A stretch of 63,244 nt of DNA from CAUZSN01 sp963582345 (GTDB lineage: Bacteria; Planctomycetota; Planctomycetia; Planctomycetales; Planctomycetaceae): the NCBI GenBank assembly GCA_963582345.1, contig CAUZSN010000004.1, forward strand, positions 1 through 63,244, given 5' to 3'. Of the stretch, positions 53,261 through 63,221 are shown in pieces (position 1 is the first letter of the stretch; each line of letters starts with the position of its first letter). A program made the translations under genes and the position numbers. Under the pieces are notes generated by a model that worked only from the letters and a program-made list of their open reading frames with translations, was not told the origin of the DNA and ran no database searches.

Positions 53261-54637
53261 ATGAAGATCGCCTTTTTCGGCGCTGCTGGCGAAGTCACCG
53301 GAAGTCAACACTTAATTGAAACACGATCCATTCGCATCCTGCTGGATTGCGGTTTGTTTCAAGGACATCGCACCGACACACGGGCCAAGAACGAGAATTT
53401 TCTGGCAATCCACGAGAACTGGACGGCGTGGTCTTGTCGCATGAACACATCGATCACTGTGGAAGATTACCCGGTCTGTATCGTACCGGATTTCGGTCGC
53501 CCATCTTCTGCACTCGTGCAACAGCCGACGTGGCCCAAATCATGCTCGAAGACAGCGCCAAAATTCAGGCCGAAGATATCCGGTATTTTCAGGATCATTA
53601 GAAGCCAGGACTTCCGCCCATCGAGCCGCTGTACCAAAGAGAACACGTCTCGGAAGGTGGTTAACCTATTCGAACCGTTAGAATTTGGTCAGTGGCACGA
53701 GCTGTCATACCATTTTCGCCTGCGCTTTTCCGATGCCGGCCATAGTCGAAATTGAATTGCGTGATCGTGGTGATACGCGGCGAATCGTTTTCACCGGCGA
53801 TCTTGGTCGGCGGGGATTGCCCTTGCTCAGAGATCCCAAACTAGTTCCGGGTTGCGACATACTGATCACTGAATCGACCTGCGGCGATCGAAGCCATCCA
53901 ACAGAGGATGATCTCAAGAAACAATTATTGCAGACCATTTGCGAAGCCGCAGCTGTCGACGGCAAAGTCACCATCCTCGCCTTTAGCTTAGGACGAACGC
54001 AGCAAGTCGTCTACTTTTTAAACACCTTGGCAAACGATGGCCAGTTGCCACAAATGCCGATCTTTGTGGACAGCCCTTTGTCACGCCGGATTACATCCGT
54101 ATACCGGCATCACAGGCATGTACTGGACGCCGAGGTTCCGCCGTTACTAGTCGATGATTCAGACCCATTCGGATTTCGTGGTCTGACCTATATAACGTCA
54201 CGGCAAGAAAGCATTGCCCTAAACCACCGGACAGGTCCATTTGTAGTAATCTCGGCCAACAGCATGTGTGAAAGCGGCCGAGTTTTACATCATCTAAGAC
54301 ACTTGGTCACCAATCCCAAAACACGATTGTCGTCATAGGCTACCAAGCCAAACACACACTAGGCCGTCGTGTTGCCGAGCGACAGTCAGCACTAAAAATC
54401 TTCGACCGCCAATTTCCACTGAACACAAAGGTCCGAAGCCTGAACGGCCTTTCGGCCCATGCTGATGCCGAGGATTTCAAGTGGCGGTTCAAACACATGG
54501 CTGCAAAAACCAGAATTGGGCAGGCCTTCGTCGTCCACGGCGAACCCGGCGCCGCCAGATCTCTTTCAGCCAGGCTCCTCGATTACTGCGATGAGAATCC
54601 GATCATCCCTAAACTTTTCCAACCATTCGAATCTTGA
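53261..54637 (+). pseudogene. Metallo-beta-lactamase/beta-CASP RNase (MBL-fold mRNA-processing nuclease), multiply broken
   Basis: The intact gene would encode a YSH1/CPSF73-like nuclease of about 455 residues. Pieces in order: MKIAFFGAAGEVTGSQHLIE and RILLDCGLFQGHR in one frame; LDGVVLSHEHIDHCGRLPGL (the HxHxDH zinc motif) in a second frame; a TAG at 53599-53601; FRLRFSDAGH back in the first frame; RRIVFTGDLGRRGLPLLRDP in the third; SANSMCESGRVLHHL in the same; and after another shift near 54320, GYQAKHTLGRRVAERQ and NGLSAHADAEDF to the TGA at 54635-54637. At least three indels and one stop have accumulated, so it is dead. Confidence 0.85.
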
Positions 54638-54844
54638 TAGAGTTGGCGTGATTTGTCGAACACAGTTTCTAAGCGTTCAACGACCCGACATCTGGTTGGC
54701 AACGTGCAAAGCGAATGATACCCTTGTTTCTGCAACAAGTTTCTTGTGTGGCTAGTTCGTCAAACAGCTTTAGTATGAATATCCTGAACGAAGAAATTCC
54801 TTCTAAAAAACCGTTTAGTCTGTCTGCCGGTAAGGAAGCGCATC

Positions 54845-55786
54845 ATGTCATCAATCTGTGAAGATAGCCGCATCAACGTACCACACTTTCTCTCGGAACC
54901 GAACATCCAAAGTTGGCTAGACGATGGTTACCTGGTCGTTCCAGATTTGCTTTCGTCATCTGAGTTGGAAGAGCTGAAACAAGAAACGGTCGCCATCGCC
55001 CGAGGAAGATACCCCTCAAAGAATCTTCAGCCTCTGCCAAAGCACATTTCTGACAATGACGCAATTGCGAACATCTTGGCGATCCATCATCCGCATCTGA
55101 TCAGTCCCGTCATTGTCGAATACGTCAAGCATCCCAAAATCGCGGGCGCTTTGAGCCAGATCGTCGGGGCCCATCTGCCTTGGTGGGATGGGAGCGTCAA
55201 ATGCATGCAAACGATGCTGTTCGTCAAACCGCCAAGCTTTCAAGGTCAAGCATGGCACCAAGATGAATTGTACATCCAGACGAGGGATCGATCGCTGACC
55301 GGTATCTGGATCGCTATTGATGATGCGAATGAAAATAATGGATGTCTGCGCATCATACCCGGTTCACACAAAACGGGCTATCTCCATCCTCAGTGCGACC
55401 ACAATAATCCAGACGAATTCGACACCGGACCAATGTCTTATGGATTTGACGAATCACCTTCAATTCCCGTCGAGGTCAAAGCGGGCTCGGTCGTATTTTT
55501 CCATGGTTATTTGCTGCATTGCTCACGTAGGAATCAGAGCAATCAGTACCGACGGACACTAGTCATTCACACCATGAATGCATGGTCGATTTTGCCATGG
55601 TCAACCCCTGATCTCCCCATGCCGTCTACTAATGACCGGCGCGCCATTGTTCAGGTTTCGGGCATCGACCCTTACGCCTGGAAGGGCTTCGCGGAACATC
55701 ACCGCACACCTTATTTGCGTCGCTGCAGTGCGAACACCACCAAGCTGGCTTCACAAGCGAGTCTAGACGAAACAAATGTGGAGTGA
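54845..55786 (+). CDS. Phytanoyl-CoA dioxygenase (PhyH) family protein
   Basis: A 313-residue Fe(II)/2-oxoglutarate oxygenase. Metal ligands are His and Asp in QAWHQDELYIQTRD and the distal His in VVFFHGYLLHCSRRNQSNQY, with the 2-oxoglutarate Arg in RRTLVIH. GIWIAIDDANENNGCLRIIPGSHKTG is the typical double-stranded beta-helix core. AAGGAAG precedes the ATG. The substrate cannot be told; family members hydroxylate lipids, ectoine or secondary metabolites. It stands alone between a pseudogene and a coiled-coil gene. Confidence 0.9.
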   Translation: MSSICEDSRINVPHFLSEPNIQSWLDDGYLVVPDLLSSSELEELKQETVAIARGRYPSKNLQPLPKHISDNDAIANILAIHHPHLISPVIVEYVKHPKIAGALSQIVGAHLPWWDGSVKCMQTMLFVKPPSFQGQAWHQDELYIQTRDRSLTGIWIAIDDANENNGCLRIIPGSHKTGYLHPQCDHNNPDEFDTGPMSYGFDESPSIPVEVKAGSVVFFHGYLLHCSRRNQSNQYRRTLVIHTMNAWSILPWSTPDLPMPSTNDRRAIVQVSGIDPYAWKGFAEHHRTPYLRRCSANTTKLASQASLDETNVE

Positions 55787-55832
55787 ATCGCACAGTTCGG
55801 TTTTGAGCGTGAATCGCCCGATGATCTACGGC

Positions 55833-56825
55833 CTAAAGTTCGACCGGTATCATTGGCCAACGGCAACGGTCGGTTTTCTCGAAGGGCACAAAAGGGGGCA
55901 GTTTTTCGACAAATCCATTTTCGGTTGCCTCGAACAGATCTGCTTCGTGAAGGAGCCGCGATTGGTCAGTCGATGCATGTGCAATCGACGATCGATTACT
56001 CGTCAACCGAGAGCGTCGTTCTGCTATGATCGTTCGCACGGATTGTTTGACGTCGGCATCGCTCAGGCGACGTAAGTTGCCGAGCTGGGTCAACGGTTCC
56101 AGCATTCGCAAGGCCTTTGCCACTGTACTCTCCAATAAAACGATCTCCATCAAGCCTCGACGCATTTCTCCCATCGAATGGATTTGCAAGTTTAGTTCTT
56201 CTCGCAGATCGTCCAGAAGTTCCAGAGATTCGATCGTATCAACCACATTGTCGACCGAAATGTTCAAGCGAGACTCAACCACCAACAGCTTTTCCAGTTT
56301 CTGGTCCGCCAATGCGATATCCAGTTCCTCGGAATTCAGTTTGGTGGTTAAGGCCATCAGTTGCTGTATGATCTCGCGAGCTTGCAGTGCAGACCCTTGT
56401 TTTTCGATCAAGCACTGGTGCACCGCTATCATTTCACCCAATGATTCGGCGGCCAATGCAATGGAAGCACGTTGTTCGATTAGATCGTTCTGGAGTGACC
56501 GCAGTTGTTCGAGCGATTGAAGGGCTTCGGATGTTGAGCCTAATTCGACCTGGACGCTCTGACGGAACTGTTGAATGGCATTCAAAGCAACCGTTGCTTC
56601 TTCCAACTGATTTTGTTGCAACGTGAGTTTTGATAGCAAATCATTCGTCTCGTTTGTCCGCTCTCCAACTTGCGCCAATGACTGCATTCTTTTTTCGACA
56701 GCCTTTAGATCCGTTCGTACTTGGGTCAATTCGTTCGTCAAGGACCGTGTGATGCCAACGTACATTCCCACAAATCCAAATGTCATTACTACCACCAACA
56801 TCAACCATGATGAAACAATACTCAT
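55833..56825 (-). CDS. Membrane-anchored coiled-coil protein of unknown function
   Basis: A 330-residue protein with one N-terminal membrane helix (about 5-28, SSWLMLVVVMTFGFVGMYVG) followed by about 250 residues of continuous heptad-like sequence (ELTQVRTDLKAVEKRMQSLA, LSKLTLQQNQLEEATVALNA and similar) and a polar tail. Leu, Gln and Glu dominate. This fits a periplasmic or cytoplasmic rod anchored in the membrane. Sense starts at ATG 56825, just before the helix; the frame is open to 56948. No enzymatic motif seen. Confidence 0.68.
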   Translation of the reverse strand: MSIVSSWLMLVVVMTFGFVGMYVGITRSLTNELTQVRTDLKAVEKRMQSLAQVGERTNETNDLLSKLTLQQNQLEEATVALNAIQQFRQSVQVELGSTSEALQSLEQLRSLQNDLIEQRASIALAAESLGEMIAVHQCLIEKQGSALQAREIIQQLMALTTKLNSEELDIALADQKLEKLLVVESRLNISVDNVVDTIESLELLDDLREELNLQIHSMGEMRRGLMEIVLLESTVAKALRMLEPLTQLGNLRRLSDADVKQSVRTIIAERRSRLTSNRSSIAHASTDQSRLLHEADLFEATENGFVEKLPPFVPFEKTDRCRWPMIPVEL

Positions 56826-57272
56826 TCGACTGAATTTCACACCAATCCGTTCGCAGTTTTTCAAGGTGGACAACTTTCTACCTCCGACAGCGCATCTCGC
56901 TATAAATGAACTCTCTGTTGCGACCGCGAAACATTCATTTGCAGGCACACCTTTCGCAAAGTCCGCTCGCTATTTAATATCGCCACTCTTACAAGCTGGG
57001 TTGGCTTTAAATTGACGTGCGGATTGAATGAACCCAGAATTCTGGATTCGCTTTTCATACAAACGTGATAATCCGTTATAACAGCACTCGACGAATTTTT
57101 GTGACGGTGACTCAGTTGCTAAAGTCGTTCGAATCAGAACGTGTTTTTCTGGAATCACGATGGAAAAGTGCGATGAGAAATTTGTCGATTCAAGCCGCCG
57201 CCACCGTTGACTGACCAACTATCATCGCCATTCATCGGCACGCCCTGCAGCCGTTGAACTCAAATTCTTCAG
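56826..57272. other. Gene-free interval
   Basis: About 450 bases between divergent hypothetical genes. A short minus-strand frame (56970-57218) has no resemblance to any family. No RNA gene, repeat or strong hairpin recognised. Confidence 0.45.
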
Positions 57273-57701
57273 ATGTGGGCACGAATCTCGATTCGTTGCC
57301 GTCACCACTGCGATTTGACAGAAAAAGTTTCGAGACACTCCATCGCTTGTGAAGAATTTAAGAAGCGGCGGTTTGAACAATCTGGCTGCCTCCTGAGCCT
57401 ACGATGCAATGATGTGTGGTCCTTGATATCTATTGAATGCGGATTAAAGGAAGTCATCCGTGAAAGAGCATTCGATACGGCGTCGAGTGTCGTGTTGATT
57501 ATCACTGCCGCGCTGTTTGCAAGCGCACTGTTTACGAAAGACTTAACGCACGATCTACTGTTTAAGACAGGACTCTTCCTGATATCCGCCAAACGCATCA
57601 TGATGCAGTCCGAAAGCAGCCTGTACGTTCAAAAAGTCAGCGACGGAATCAACGAACTCCAAAAACTGATTGTCGAGAATTTAAGCCACTCGCGCAATTG
57701 A
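57273..57701 (+). CDS. Hypothetical small membrane protein
   Basis: Not recognised. The 142-codon frame has a Cys/Arg-rich, low-quality first 50 residues, then a credible part: LKEVIRERAFDTASSVVLII leading into a membrane helix (TAALFASALF), a second weaker helix (LLFKTGLFLISAK) and a charged helix (VSDGINELQKLIVEN). The true start is probably internal. The stop overlaps a TTG that could start the cardiolipin synthase frame. Confidence 0.4.
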   Translation: MWARISIRCRHHCDLTEKVSRHSIACEEFKKRRFEQSGCLLSLRCNDVWSLISIECGLKEVIRERAFDTASSVVLIITAALFASALFTKDLTHDLLFKTGLFLISAKRIMMQSESSLYVQKVSDGINELQKLIVENLSHSRN

Positions 57702-57727
57702 CGCTGAATTGGCTAAGCCTCCGCTGT

Positions 57728-59161
57728 ATGAATAGCGAAGACATAACAGTAACCGCCGTTGCGTTTGCAGTCGTCGAGCTGCTGGGCGTTGTTACAGCCG
57801 GGCACGCAGTAATGTATGCGCGGACATCTCAAGGAGCGATTGCCTGGTCGATTTGCCTAGTCATCTTTCCGTATCTCACACTGCCACTGTATTGGGTTTT
57901 TGGCAGAAACAGATTTCAAGGCTACATTAAAGCGAGACAATCCGGAAAACTGGAGATACATCGATTGGTTGCCCGTGTTCGACAATACGTACGCGAGCAA
58001 GGTTTCGTATCCGAGAAACCGCATCCAGAGCACTATGTCCTGGAAGCCCTGGTTAAGATGAAATTCAGTCGAAGCAATCGAGTGGAACTTTTGATTGACG
58101 GTCAAGCGACATTCGGGACCATCTTCGACGCAATCGAAAAAGCCCGAGACTATATCCTGGTTCAGTTTTTCATCGTACACGACGATACGCTTGGTCGAGA
58201 GTTAAAACAGCGACTGGAAAAAAAGTCGAAGGCCGGCGTCCGAGTGTTCTTTTTGTACGACGAAATTGGCTCACGCGGCCTTCCTCGATCCTACGTTAAC
58301 GAGTTAAAACAAGCTGACATTGACGTTCGCCCATTCCACTCAACACGTGGTCGTCGAAATCGATTTCAACTCAATTTCCGAAATCATCGAAAAATCGTTG
58401 TTGTCGATGGTCAGGAAGCATACGTTGGTGGCCTGAATGTCGGTGACGAATACATGGGACGCAGCGCTAAAATTGGTGCGTGGCGCGATACACATGTCAA
58501 ACTGACGGGCCCCTGCGTTCACTCCGTCCAATTGGTTTTCGTAGAAGACTGGTATTGGACGACTCGTGAACTTCCCGAACTAGATTGGACTCCGAGACCA
58601 ACTGAAGGTTCTCACCAAAACGTTTTGATTCTTCCGTCCGGACCAGCCGATCGACTCGAAACATGCGGCATGTTCTTTGTGCACGCCATCAATTCGGCCA
58701 AGCGCCGACTGTGGATCGCTTCGCCTTATTTTGTTCCTGACATTCACGTAATGTGTGCGCTTCAAATGGCAGCTCTGCGCGGAGTTGACGTGAGAATCAT
58801 GCTCCCGCAGAAACCCGATCACGTACTCGTCTATCTATCGGGTTTCTCTTTTCTTAAAGAGGCTGAGCAAGCCGGGGTTAGTATACATCGCTATCAACCC
58901 GGTTTTCTGCACCAAAAAGTCTTGTTGGTCGACGACGAGTTTGCCGCGGTCGGAACCGCTAATCTCGATAACCGATCATTTCGCCTGAACTTTGAAATCA
59001 CTGCTGTCGTCAACGATCGCGAATTCGCAACACAGGTGGCTGCAATGCTTGAATGTGATTTCTCCAACTGCAAAGTGATGACGAGCAGCGATTTGCAAGA
59101 GCGACCATTTTGGTTCAAATTGGCGGTTAGCACGGCACGGCTCTTGGCACCGATCCAATGA
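57728..59161 (+). CDS. cls: Cardiolipin synthase (phospholipase D superfamily)
   Basis: Condenses two phosphatidylglycerols to cardiolipin at the inner membrane. The 477-residue protein has two N-terminal helices (about 8-50), the basic region WVFGRNRFQGYIKARQ, and two HKD motifs: NHRKIVVVDGQEAYVGGLNV and HQKVLLVDDEFAAVGTANLD. Both are complete, so it is probably active. ATG 57728 is taken; TTG 57698 would add ten residues and overlap the previous frame's stop. It resembles ClsA of Gram-negative bacteria in length and layout. Confidence 0.92.
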   Translation: MNSEDITVTAVAFAVVELLGVVTAGHAVMYARTSQGAIAWSICLVIFPYLTLPLYWVFGRNRFQGYIKARQSGKLEIHRLVARVRQYVREQGFVSEKPHPEHYVLEALVKMKFSRSNRVELLIDGQATFGTIFDAIEKARDYILVQFFIVHDDTLGRELKQRLEKKSKAGVRVFFLYDEIGSRGLPRSYVNELKQADIDVRPFHSTRGRRNRFQLNFRNHRKIVVVDGQEAYVGGLNVGDEYMGRSAKIGAWRDTHVKLTGPCVHSVQLVFVEDWYWTTRELPELDWTPRPTEGSHQNVLILPSGPADRLETCGMFFVHAINSAKRRLWIASPYFVPDIHVMCALQMAALRGVDVRIMLPQKPDHVLVYLSGFSFLKEAEQAGVSIHRYQPGFLHQKVLLVDDEFAAVGTANLDNRSFRLNFEITAVVNDREFATQVAAMLECDFSNCKVMTSSDLQERPFWFKLAVSTARLLAPIQ

Positions 59162-59448
59162 TTCTTTTGAACCTGATTTATGCCACGCGAGAAACTCTTT
59201 CAGCTCCGTCACGAACTCTTTACGTCACGATAAAGTTTGGCTGGATGGTCTGCTTACCTGTTATGAACTAAGCCGACCATATGTGGCGTTGTCAGTTGAA
59301 CAAAATCGCTCTGCAGCGTCTTTGAGAAGTGTTTGACTGGGCATTGTGGCATGGCGTTTTGACGTAATCCAATTTTCAGAGTCAGATGACATCCGTTGAC
59401 CGTCGAACTATCATCAACAAATCGCAACAACGCACACGGAACCTGCAA

Positions 59449-59826
59449 ATGGCTAAACATCACTCATCCATGTTCTTAAGAGTCGTCGAAGACGCCAAGA
59501 CCCGCATCCGCGAATGTACGGTACAGGACGTTCACGACAAACTGAACCAAGTCGAACAGTTCTTTCTGGTCGACGTACGCGAAGAAAGCGAATGGGTGGG
59601 TGGTCACTTGCCGAATGCCATCCATCTGAGTAAGGGGATCATTGAGTGTGATATCGAGAAGCGTATTCCCGAGATGACTTCGGAGATCATCCTCTATTGT
59701 GGTGGTGGTTTTCGATCTGCGCTATCCGCCGACAATCTGCAGAAGATGGGCTACACAAATGTAATGTCCATGGACGGTGGGTTCCGAGGATGGTCGGAAG
59801 CGGGATTCGCAATTGCACAGGACTAG
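59449..59826 (+). CDS. Rhodanese-like sulfurtransferase
   Basis: A single-domain rhodanese of 125 residues. It has FFLVDVREESEWVGGHLPNA and the active-site loop ILYCGGGFRSALSAD with the catalytic Cys (six-residue loop CGGGFR), then GYTNVMSMDGGFRGWSEAG. It could move sulfane sulfur or phosphate. The frame opens at 59386; the ATG at 59449 with GGAA upstream fits better. It converges with selA, and the two ends overlap by four bases. Confidence 0.88.
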   Translation: MAKHHSSMFLRVVEDAKTRIRECTVQDVHDKLNQVEQFFLVDVREESEWVGGHLPNAIHLSKGIIECDIEKRIPEMTSEIILYCGGGFRSALSADNLQKMGYTNVMSMDGGFRGWSEAGFAIAQD

Positions 59827-61265
59827 ACCAAGTCAATGTTCTCTTGACCATCGATCAGTCGCAAGGCCAGAACAATTCGCGAGTCATCTTCGGACTGGAC
59901 GCTTCGCAGATCGACGAGCACTTTGTCCTGTTGAATACGGCAGAAAACGCGGATTCGTCCCAGCCGTAATGATCGAGCGAGTTCGTCAGATGACACCGCT
60001 TGATGCTGAAGCGACAACACAGCCGTCGGCATTTCGGCTCCTGGAAGTGATCCACCACCGACTGGCGCAGTCGCTTCGCTCACCTGAATTGCTAACTGTT
60101 GCGTCTCACCAATTTTTTCCTCGATAGCACGCGCACGCTTCAACAATGTCCCGCCCTGAACCGCCAGCATGGCAATCGTGGGAATTTCGCTTTCGGCTTC
60201 ACTCCGAAGATAGGAACCCAGTGTTTCCGACAACGCCGCCAGAGTCAACTTCCCAATCCGGACGGCACGAGCCAGCGGATGACGACGAATTCGTTGCACA
60301 AATTCGGACTTGCCCAGAATGATCCCGCATTGCGGACCGCCCAGCAATTTGTCGCCGCTACCCAACACCACGTCGGCCCCAAGGGCCACGCTTTCAGAAA
60401 ACGTAGGTTCAGCAGGCAGACCGTACTTTGTCAGGTCGATCAGCGAACCACTGCCAATGTCGTCAATGGTGATCAGAGCATGCGCGTGCGCCACGCGCGC
60501 CAACTCATCGATCCTCGGCTCCTCGGTAAAACCGATAACGCGATAATTGGATGGATGCACGTGCATGATGGCGGCCGTTTCCGGACCGATACCCTGTTCA
60601 TAGTCGCTGAGCTTTGTCCGGTTCGTCGTTCCGACTTCGCGCAACCGCGCTCCGCTTAACTTGAAAATTTCCGGCAATCGGAACGAACCTCCGATTTCTA
60701 TCAATTGACCTCGCGAGATGATGACTTCCTTGCCCTGGCATAGAGCTTGCAACGTCAACAGCGTGGCCGCAGCGTTATTATTGACGACCAACGAATCCTC
60801 CGCTCCGGAAAGCGTGTGCCAAGCCGAGTTCAATTGGTAGCCACGGTGCCGACGTTCGCCGGTCTCCAAGTCGATTTCGACGTTTCCCGCTCCGGCCAAC
60901 TCCGCCACAGCGGTCTGAGACGCTTTAGACAAGGGAGCACGACCCAATCCTGTATGAAGAATGACTCCGGTCGCATTGATTAATCGACCGAACTTATTGC
61001 GGCGGGCCCTTTCAGCCCGATGGGCGACGCGTTCGGCAACCGTATCTGTAAGCTTCCTCCGGTCACCATGAGTTTCTCCGGCCAACAGGCCACGGCGGAC
61101 GTCCGCTAGTGCATCACGGATCCAACCCATAACAACATCGCGACCTTGTTCCGCAATCAACGGCCGCACGCCCGAATGTTGCAACAGGTCGCTGGTAGGC
61201 GGTAAAACTTGCAGACGATTTGATGGCGAATCGTTCACGGCATGCATTGAGTTGACTGACGACAT
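59823..61265 (-). CDS. selA: L-seryl-tRNA(Sec) selenium transferase
   Basis: PLP enzyme that converts Ser-tRNA(Sec) to Sec-tRNA(Sec) using selenophosphate. The 480-residue protein has NATGVILHTGLGRAPLS, VVNNNAAATLLTLQAL, ISRGQLIEIGGSFRLPEI, and the PLP lysine about 306 in LGSGDKLLGGPQCGI. It begins directly after the selB stop (TGA then ATG, no gap), so the two are translationally coupled. The length is close to E. coli SelA (463). Confidence 0.96.
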   Translation of the reverse strand: MSSVNSMHAVNDSPSNRLQVLPPTSDLLQHSGVRPLIAEQGRDVVMGWIRDALADVRRGLLAGETHGDRRKLTDTVAERVAHRAERARRNKFGRLINATGVILHTGLGRAPLSKASQTAVAELAGAGNVEIDLETGERRHRGYQLNSAWHTLSGAEDSLVVNNNAAATLLTLQALCQGKEVIISRGQLIEIGGSFRLPEIFKLSGARLREVGTTNRTKLSDYEQGIGPETAAIMHVHPSNYRVIGFTEEPRIDELARVAHAHALITIDDIGSGSLIDLTKYGLPAEPTFSESVALGADVVLGSGDKLLGGPQCGIILGKSEFVQRIRRHPLARAVRIGKLTLAALSETLGSYLRSEAESEIPTIAMLAVQGGTLLKRARAIEEKIGETQQLAIQVSEATAPVGGGSLPGAEMPTAVLSLQHQAVSSDELARSLRLGRIRVFCRIQQDKVLVDLRSVQSEDDSRIVLALRLIDGQENIDLV

Positions 61266-63221
61266 TCAGCCGCAGCCAGCTATCTCCAACGGATTTCTCA
61301 ATTTCGGACCAGCAATCCGAACGTCTTTCTTCCGAACCGTCACTCCCAAAGCATCAAAATACTCGCATAATGGAACGGAAAACTTGCGACTGACGCCCCA
61401 TGCTTCCCGTAATTGCGACATGGTGGCTTCACCTATTTCGTTCAACAAAGTCTCGCAAATTCTGCGAGCTTGTTCGAGAGATACCGGGGAAAAATACAGC
61501 CCTTCGACGACCTTAACCAGCAGACCGTCTTCAACGCACAAATTCAAGACCGGTTCGATCTGCTCCGGATTTTGGTCCAGGTCGGCTGACAGCTCTTTTG
61601 CAGTTGGTGGCGCTAACATACCGCTGGCGATTGCTTCCAGCATCTTCGTCCGCACCAATTGTTGATTCTTTGTCAACTTCACTTGCACATCCGCTGGACC
61701 TAGATTCGGGCCCACATAAACCAACTTCCTTTCCGCGATCAAGTGTGCAAACACAGCGTCAAGCAAAGTTGGATGAGTAATCTCGCGGCAGGCCGTGTTT
61801 AATGTATTGCGTGGCAACGCTCGCCGCGGTTGATGCTGAGCCAACTGTTCTTTGACTGTCTTGAGAACTGATTCACCCAATAAGTCTAATCGATTTCGAT
61901 GAACCAGGACCGGCCGCTCAGCTGATCCGATGTACTTCAATTCGCCTCGGATCTTCAATTTGTTTATCAATTTTGCAAACCGCGACGGACGAATGCCAAC
62001 ACGCCAAGCCGACGGCAATGGCGATCCCATAACGAGATCCTGCTGTGAGAGACTCGCAGAAAGCCGGTCAATCTCGGATGGTGTATCCAGTGCCTGTCCA
62101 TGGGCGTGTAAATCCTTGATCCGTTTTTTTGGCGCGATGTCCGGGTCAAGCACTCGACCGCCAGCAACAGTCAACGCGGGGGACATTCGCCGCAGAATGA
62201 ATGGCTGGCCATACGCCGCCACAACTGCTTCCTTCAATCGAAGTTCTCCGTAGCAACACTCACCTGGTTTCAGGTATTGACCCTTCAAATTGATCCGAGC
62301 GAGCACTTCTTTTGTCCCCAAATGCAGGTTCAGTTCGACGCGGTCTTTCAGGTGAACAGGCGAACTGGAAAGCAACCTCAGTTGGACGAGCATACGAATC
62401 GTCGGCTGTAAATAGTTCGGCGTCGCTAGTTCGTGCCCTCGCCACACTTCTGTTCGTTTCACTCCGGCCAGATTGATGGCCGTTCGCTGGCGGGCGCCGG
62501 CGTCGTCCGCATTGAGCCCATGGTTTTGCACGCTACGGACTCGGACGTCGCGTCCTTCCGGAAGCAATTCCAGAGTATCGCCAGGATGCACATCACCGCT
62601 CAGAACCGACCCGGTCACAATCGTGCCGTGTCCGGTAATCGAAATCGTACGGTCGATGGGCATACGAAACAGTTCGTGGGAATCTGAAGTTTCAACCTCG
62701 TTGGCGACACGCTGCAACGTAGTCTTCAATTCCGCGATCCCTTCGCCTGTTTCGGACGAAACTGGAACGATCGGACAACCTGCCAGAAATGTTCCGTCGA
62801 CAAGCTCTTCAATCTCTGCCTGCACCAGCTCGACAAAATCCGGTTCGACTAAGTCAATTTTCGAAACCACGATGACGCCTGCCTTGACGCCCAATAAGTC
62901 CATGATTTCCAAATGTTCGCGAGTTTGTGGCATAACGCTGTCGTCGGCAGCCACGACCAGCAATGCTAGATTTACACCCGTCGCACCCGCCACCATGTTC
63001 TTAACGAACCGTTCATGCCCCGGCACGTCGACAACACCGAACTGAATTCCGTTCATTTCCCAATGTGCGAAGCCCAGGTCGATTGAAATGCCACGCGCTA
63101 TTTCCTCGGGCAGCCGGTCTGTGTCGATAGTCGTTAGCCGACTGATGAGCCGAGTCTTACCGTGATCAATGTGCCCGGCGGTTCCGATCAGAATATGTTT
63201 CAAATTGGTGGTGGTTGCCAT
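61266..63221 (-). CDS. selB: Selenocysteine-specific elongation factor SelB
   Basis: Delivers Sec-tRNA(Sec) to UGA codons marked by a SECIS hairpin. The 651-residue protein has G1 (GTAGHIDHGKTRL), G3 (DVPGHERFVKNMVAGA) and G4 (SKID) motifs, then two beta-barrel domains and the C-terminal winged helices that bind SECIS (ending about 560-650, LREAWGVSRKFSVPLCEYFD). It is longer than E. coli SelB (614). ATG 63221 is the likely start; no clear ribosome binding site is seen. No selD or tRNA-Sec gene lies in the window. Confidence 0.96.
   Translation of the reverse strand: MATTTNLKHILIGTAGHIDHGKTRLISRLTTIDTDRLPEEIARGISIDLGFAHWEMNGIQFGVVDVPGHERFVKNMVAGATGVNLALLVVAADDSVMPQTREHLEIMDLLGVKAGVIVVSKIDLVEPDFVELVQAEIEELVDGTFLAGCPIVPVSSETGEGIAELKTTLQRVANEVETSDSHELFRMPIDRTISITGHGTIVTGSVLSGDVHPGDTLELLPEGRDVRVRSVQNHGLNADDAGARQRTAINLAGVKRTEVWRGHELATPNYLQPTIRMLVQLRLLSSSPVHLKDRVELNLHLGTKEVLARINLKGQYLKPGECCYGELRLKEAVVAAYGQPFILRRMSPALTVAGGRVLDPDIAPKKRIKDLHAHGQALDTPSEIDRLSASLSQQDLVMGSPLPSAWRVGIRPSRFAKLINKLKIRGELKYIGSAERPVLVHRNRLDLLGESVLKTVKEQLAQHQPRRALPRNTLNTACREITHPTLLDAVFAHLIAERKLVYVGPNLGPADVQVKLTKNQQLVRTKMLEAIASGMLAPPTAKELSADLDQNPEQIEPVLNLCVEDGLLVKVVEGLYFSPVSLEQARRICETLLNEIGEATMSQLREAWGVSRKFSVPLCEYFDALGVTVRKKDVRIAGPKLRNPLEIAGCG

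Noticed and set aside
59162..59448. tRNA-Sec gene near selA/selB
   Set aside because: No cloverleaf with a UCA anticodon and long acceptor arm could be built in this gap or elsewhere in the window.
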